From Bacillota bacterium (lineage in GTDB: Bacteria > Bacillota_C > Negativicutes > CTSoil-072): DNA of 7,872 bases. The notes beneath the pieces were generated by a model. The model was not told where the DNA came from. It ran no database searches and saw only the letters and a program-made list of their open reading frames with translations. Where the stretch lies: assembly GCA_017861495.1 (NCBI GenBank), contig JAGFXW010000108.1:1-7872 (forward strand), in the 5' to 3' direction. The translations under genes were made by a program, and so were the position numbers. Shown piece after piece: positions 6,761 to 7,872 of this stretch (its first letter is position 1; each line of letters opens with the position of its first letter).

Positions 6761-7138
6761 TCACAAACCCTTTTTTGACTTGGTAAAAATCATTTTCAAA
6801 CCAGTGAAAATGATAAAAATTCCAAAAGTTTCTTGCAATAACTTTCCCGGAACCATTTGTACAAAATTTGAACTAAGTATGGTTCCAATCACAGCGCCAA
6901 CGGCAAGATAAAAAGCGGTCCGGTAATGAATCAATTTTTCTTTATGTAAATGGTAAGCACCTGACAACGCAGTAGGAATAATCACCAAGAGTGAAATCCC
7001 TTGCGCCATGTGTTGAGTTAGACCAAGGATGAAAACCATGACCGGAACAAGAATAATGCCACCGCCTACTCCTAGTATCCCACTTGCCATTCCTGCACAA
7101 AGGCCGCTAACAAATATGACCAGTATAGAAACTATCAT
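6761..7138 (-). CDS. Half-size TauE/SafE (TSUP) family membrane protein, downstream partner
   Basis: This very hydrophobic protein of 125 aa corresponds to one repeat of a TSUP permease. The family signature GLCAGMASGILGVGGGIILVP (residues 12-32) is present, followed by HMAQGISL and further hydrophobic stretches at about 49-62, 75-92 and 102-117, giving roughly four membrane segments. The C-terminus is basic (TKSKKGL), suggesting a cytoplasmic end. Full-length TSUP proteins are about 240-260 aa and carry two such repeats; members export sulfite, organosulfonates or other anions, and the substrate here is unknown. The ATG overlaps the stop of the upstream half gene as ATGA, with AAGGA 10 nt upstream. 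Most likely the two products assemble together, which is inference. A frameshift in a once full-length gene is the alternative. Confidence 0.85.
   Translation of the reverse strand: MIVSILVIFVSGLCAGMASGILGVGGGIILVPVMVFILGLTQHMAQGISLLVIIPTALSGAYHLHKEKLIHYRTAFYLAVGAVIGTILSSNFVQMVPGKLLQETFGIFIIFTGLKMIFTKSKKGL
7053..7072. repeat. 20-bp direct repeat shared by the two TSUP genes (second copy at 7409-7428)
   Basis: The 20 bases at 7053-7072 are identical to 7409-7428 and encode the GVGGGII core in both half-size transporters. This reflects repeat duplication within the family plus constraint on the glycine-rich motif, not a mobile sequence. Confidence 0.75.
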
Positions 7139-7491
7139 AAGCTAACCATCCTTAAGCCAACCAATACCAGTAGGATTCCAAAGATGCGTTTTAACTGGTC
7201 AGCGGGTATTTTCACCATTGTTTTTGCTCCAATTGCAGCTCCTAAGATACTGCCGGCAGCTAGGTTTATGGCAATTGGTAAATCAAGTTGGCCATGGAAT
7301 CCGTAGATAATGCTGCTTGTTATGGCCGTTGGGACAATGACCGCCAGCGAAGTGGCATGGGCTTGATGTTGGCTAAGATTGAAATAGGATACCATGATTG
7401 GAATCATGATAATGCCACCGCCTACTCCCAGCAAACCGCTGAATATACCAGCCAAAAGACCGCTAATTGTTAATTTGAATTTTTCCCCCAT
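7135..7491 (-). CDS. Half-size TauE/SafE (TSUP) family membrane protein, upstream partner
   Basis: This membrane protein of 118 aa is a single TSUP repeat, closely resembling its downstream neighbour. It has the signature GLLAGIFSGLLGVGGGIIMIP (11-31), HQAHATSLAVIVP (42-54), and hydrophobic stretches at about 48-64, 72-90 and 102-116. The short N-terminus (MGEKFK) is basic. The start is firm: GAGGTGATC, a nine-base match to the 16S rRNA anti-Shine-Dalgarno end, ends 5 nt before the ATG. The gene starts 57 nt after the Asp23-type gene and its stop overlaps the next start as ATGA. The family moves anions, often sulfur compounds, across the membrane; no neighbouring gene shows which one. The two genes together total 243 residues, about one normal TSUP protein. 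Confidence 0.85.
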   Translation of the reverse strand: MGEKFKLTISGLLAGIFSGLLGVGGGIIMIPIMVSYFNLSQHQAHATSLAVIVPTAITSSIIYGFHGQLDLPIAINLAAGSILGAAIGAKTMVKIPADQLKRIFGILLVLVGLRMVSL

Positions 7492-7496
7492 TTCCC

Positions 7497-7505
7497 GATC
7501 ACCTC
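7497..7505 (-). promoter_or_regulatory. Strong ribosome binding site of the upstream TSUP gene
   Basis: GAGGTGATC on the minus strand is complementary to the 3' end of 16S rRNA over nine bases and stands 5 nt from the ATG (10 nt from the AGG core). It fixes the start and predicts efficient translation. No convincing promoter is seen in the 57-nt gap, so expression may come from upstream of the window. Confidence 0.75.
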
Positions 7506-7548
7506 ATATGATAAGCGGTTTCCTTCTTAACCTCCGGGCTTAATCCTT

Positions 7549-7872
7549 TTACTCAAGACTTAACCGTTTCACTTCAATATTGACTTCTTTTATATTCATG
7601 CCGGTCATATACTCGACCATGTTTTTAATTCGTTCTTGCGCGCGATGGAGTACATCTCTTAGTTGAACGCCGTACTTGATTGTTACATCCAACGATATGG
7701 TGATCCCCTTTTCCGGATCCTTCGAATTTTTGATGACAATTTGCGCAGTTTTCGTGAGTAAAGGATCTTCGATGGCAACAAGATTTACAATGGTGGCAAT
7801 GGCGGAATCAGAGATTAATAATTTTCCGTAGTAGCTAAAAATCGGCCGAATAATTGATTTTTCTCCTAACCG
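7549..7872 (-). CDS. Asp23/Gls24 family envelope stress response protein, 5'-truncated by the window
   Basis: An open frame of 107 codons runs from the window edge to TAA at 7551-7549, with no start codon before the conserved core, so the beginning lies outside. Counting from the edge, GKLLISDSAIATIVNLVA (16-33) matches the opening G-x-I-x-I-S-x-x-V/A-I-A pattern of the family. ITISLDVTIKYGVQLRDVL (57-75) and VEYMTGMNIKEVNIEV (86-101) match its second half, where a V-x-x-M-T-G-x-x-V-x-x-V-N pattern is typical. Proteins of this family (S. aureus Asp23, E. faecalis Gls24) are membrane-associated factors linked to cell-envelope stress; many Firmicutes have several paralogues of unclear role. It has no transmembrane segment in the visible part. 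It precedes the TSUP genes and may share their transcript. Confidence 0.85.
   Translation of the reverse strand, partial: RLGEKSIIRPIFSYYGKLLISDSAIATIVNLVAIEDPLLTKTAQIVIKNSKDPEKGITISLDVTIKYGVQLRDVLHRAQERIKNMVEYMTGMNIKEVNIEVKRLSLE

Noticed and set aside
5329..7473. Plus-strand open frames opposite miaB and the TSUP genes (5329-5679, 5772-6158, 7288-7473)
   Set aside because: They are antisense to genes with full family motifs, and their translations resemble no known domain.
7513..7541. Inverted repeat AAGCGGTT / AACC-(5 nt)-GCTT in the gap before the upstream TSUP gene
   Set aside because: The stem is interrupted by a 5-nt bulge and is not followed by a U-run on the minus strand, so it is not a convincing terminator or operator.
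1..7872. Mobile elements, CRISPR arrays, tRNA or rRNA genes, prophage or defence genes
   Set aside because: No terminal inverted repeats, transposase motifs, spaced repeats or structural RNA patterns were found; the only gap over 100 bp is 6588-6760, and it is explained by a promoter, a leader and a terminator.

Overview
The window is a stretch of bacterial chromosome read entirely from the minus strand, so gene order in the direction of transcription runs from high to low coordinates. The gene content (Asp23/Gls24 family protein, endonuclease-type MutL, miaB-mutS-mutL in one operon with miaA probably next), the AT-leaning composition and the strong GGAGG-type ribosome binding sites point to a low-GC Firmicute. 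The Negativicutes (Sporomusa/Pelosinus-like bacteria) are my best guess, but this is inference from gene order and protein style, not from a search.

Right edge (about 7872-6717): the 3' part of an Asp23/Gls24 envelope-stress-type gene enters the window. After a 57-nt gap come two small membrane genes that overlap by ATGA. Each encodes one half-size TauE/SafE (TSUP) anion transporter module. A bulged GC-rich hairpin at 6717-6739 probably ends this transcription unit.

Middle and left (6711-1): a promoter with a perfect TATAAT box overlaps the tail of that terminator and starts a tightly packed operon. The order is miaB (tRNA ms2i6A37 methylthiotransferase), mutS (mismatch recognition), mutL (nicking endonuclease of MutH-less mismatch repair) and an RsmJ-like class I SAM methyltransferase. 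The first 10 bases of one more gene, very probably miaA, lie at the edge. Junctions are 3 nt (miaB/mutS), a 4-nt ATGA overlap (mutS/mutL), 12 nt (mutL/methyltransferase) and 2 nt (methyltransferase/next gene), so translation is probably coupled along the operon.

The operon joins two jobs. MutS finds mismatches and MutL nicks the strand, apparently guided by the sliding clamp through a QQLLIP motif. MiaB, with the presumed MiaA, makes the ms2i6A modification of tRNA A37, and the methyltransferase probably acts on RNA too. This is mostly conserved housekeeping DNA and I see no clearly new system. The items most worth a second look are the tandem half-TSUP pair, the mononucleotide runs at the start of mutS, the altered clamp motif in MutS, and the RsmJ-like gene inside the mismatch-repair operon. 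No mobile element, CRISPR array, tRNA or rRNA was seen.
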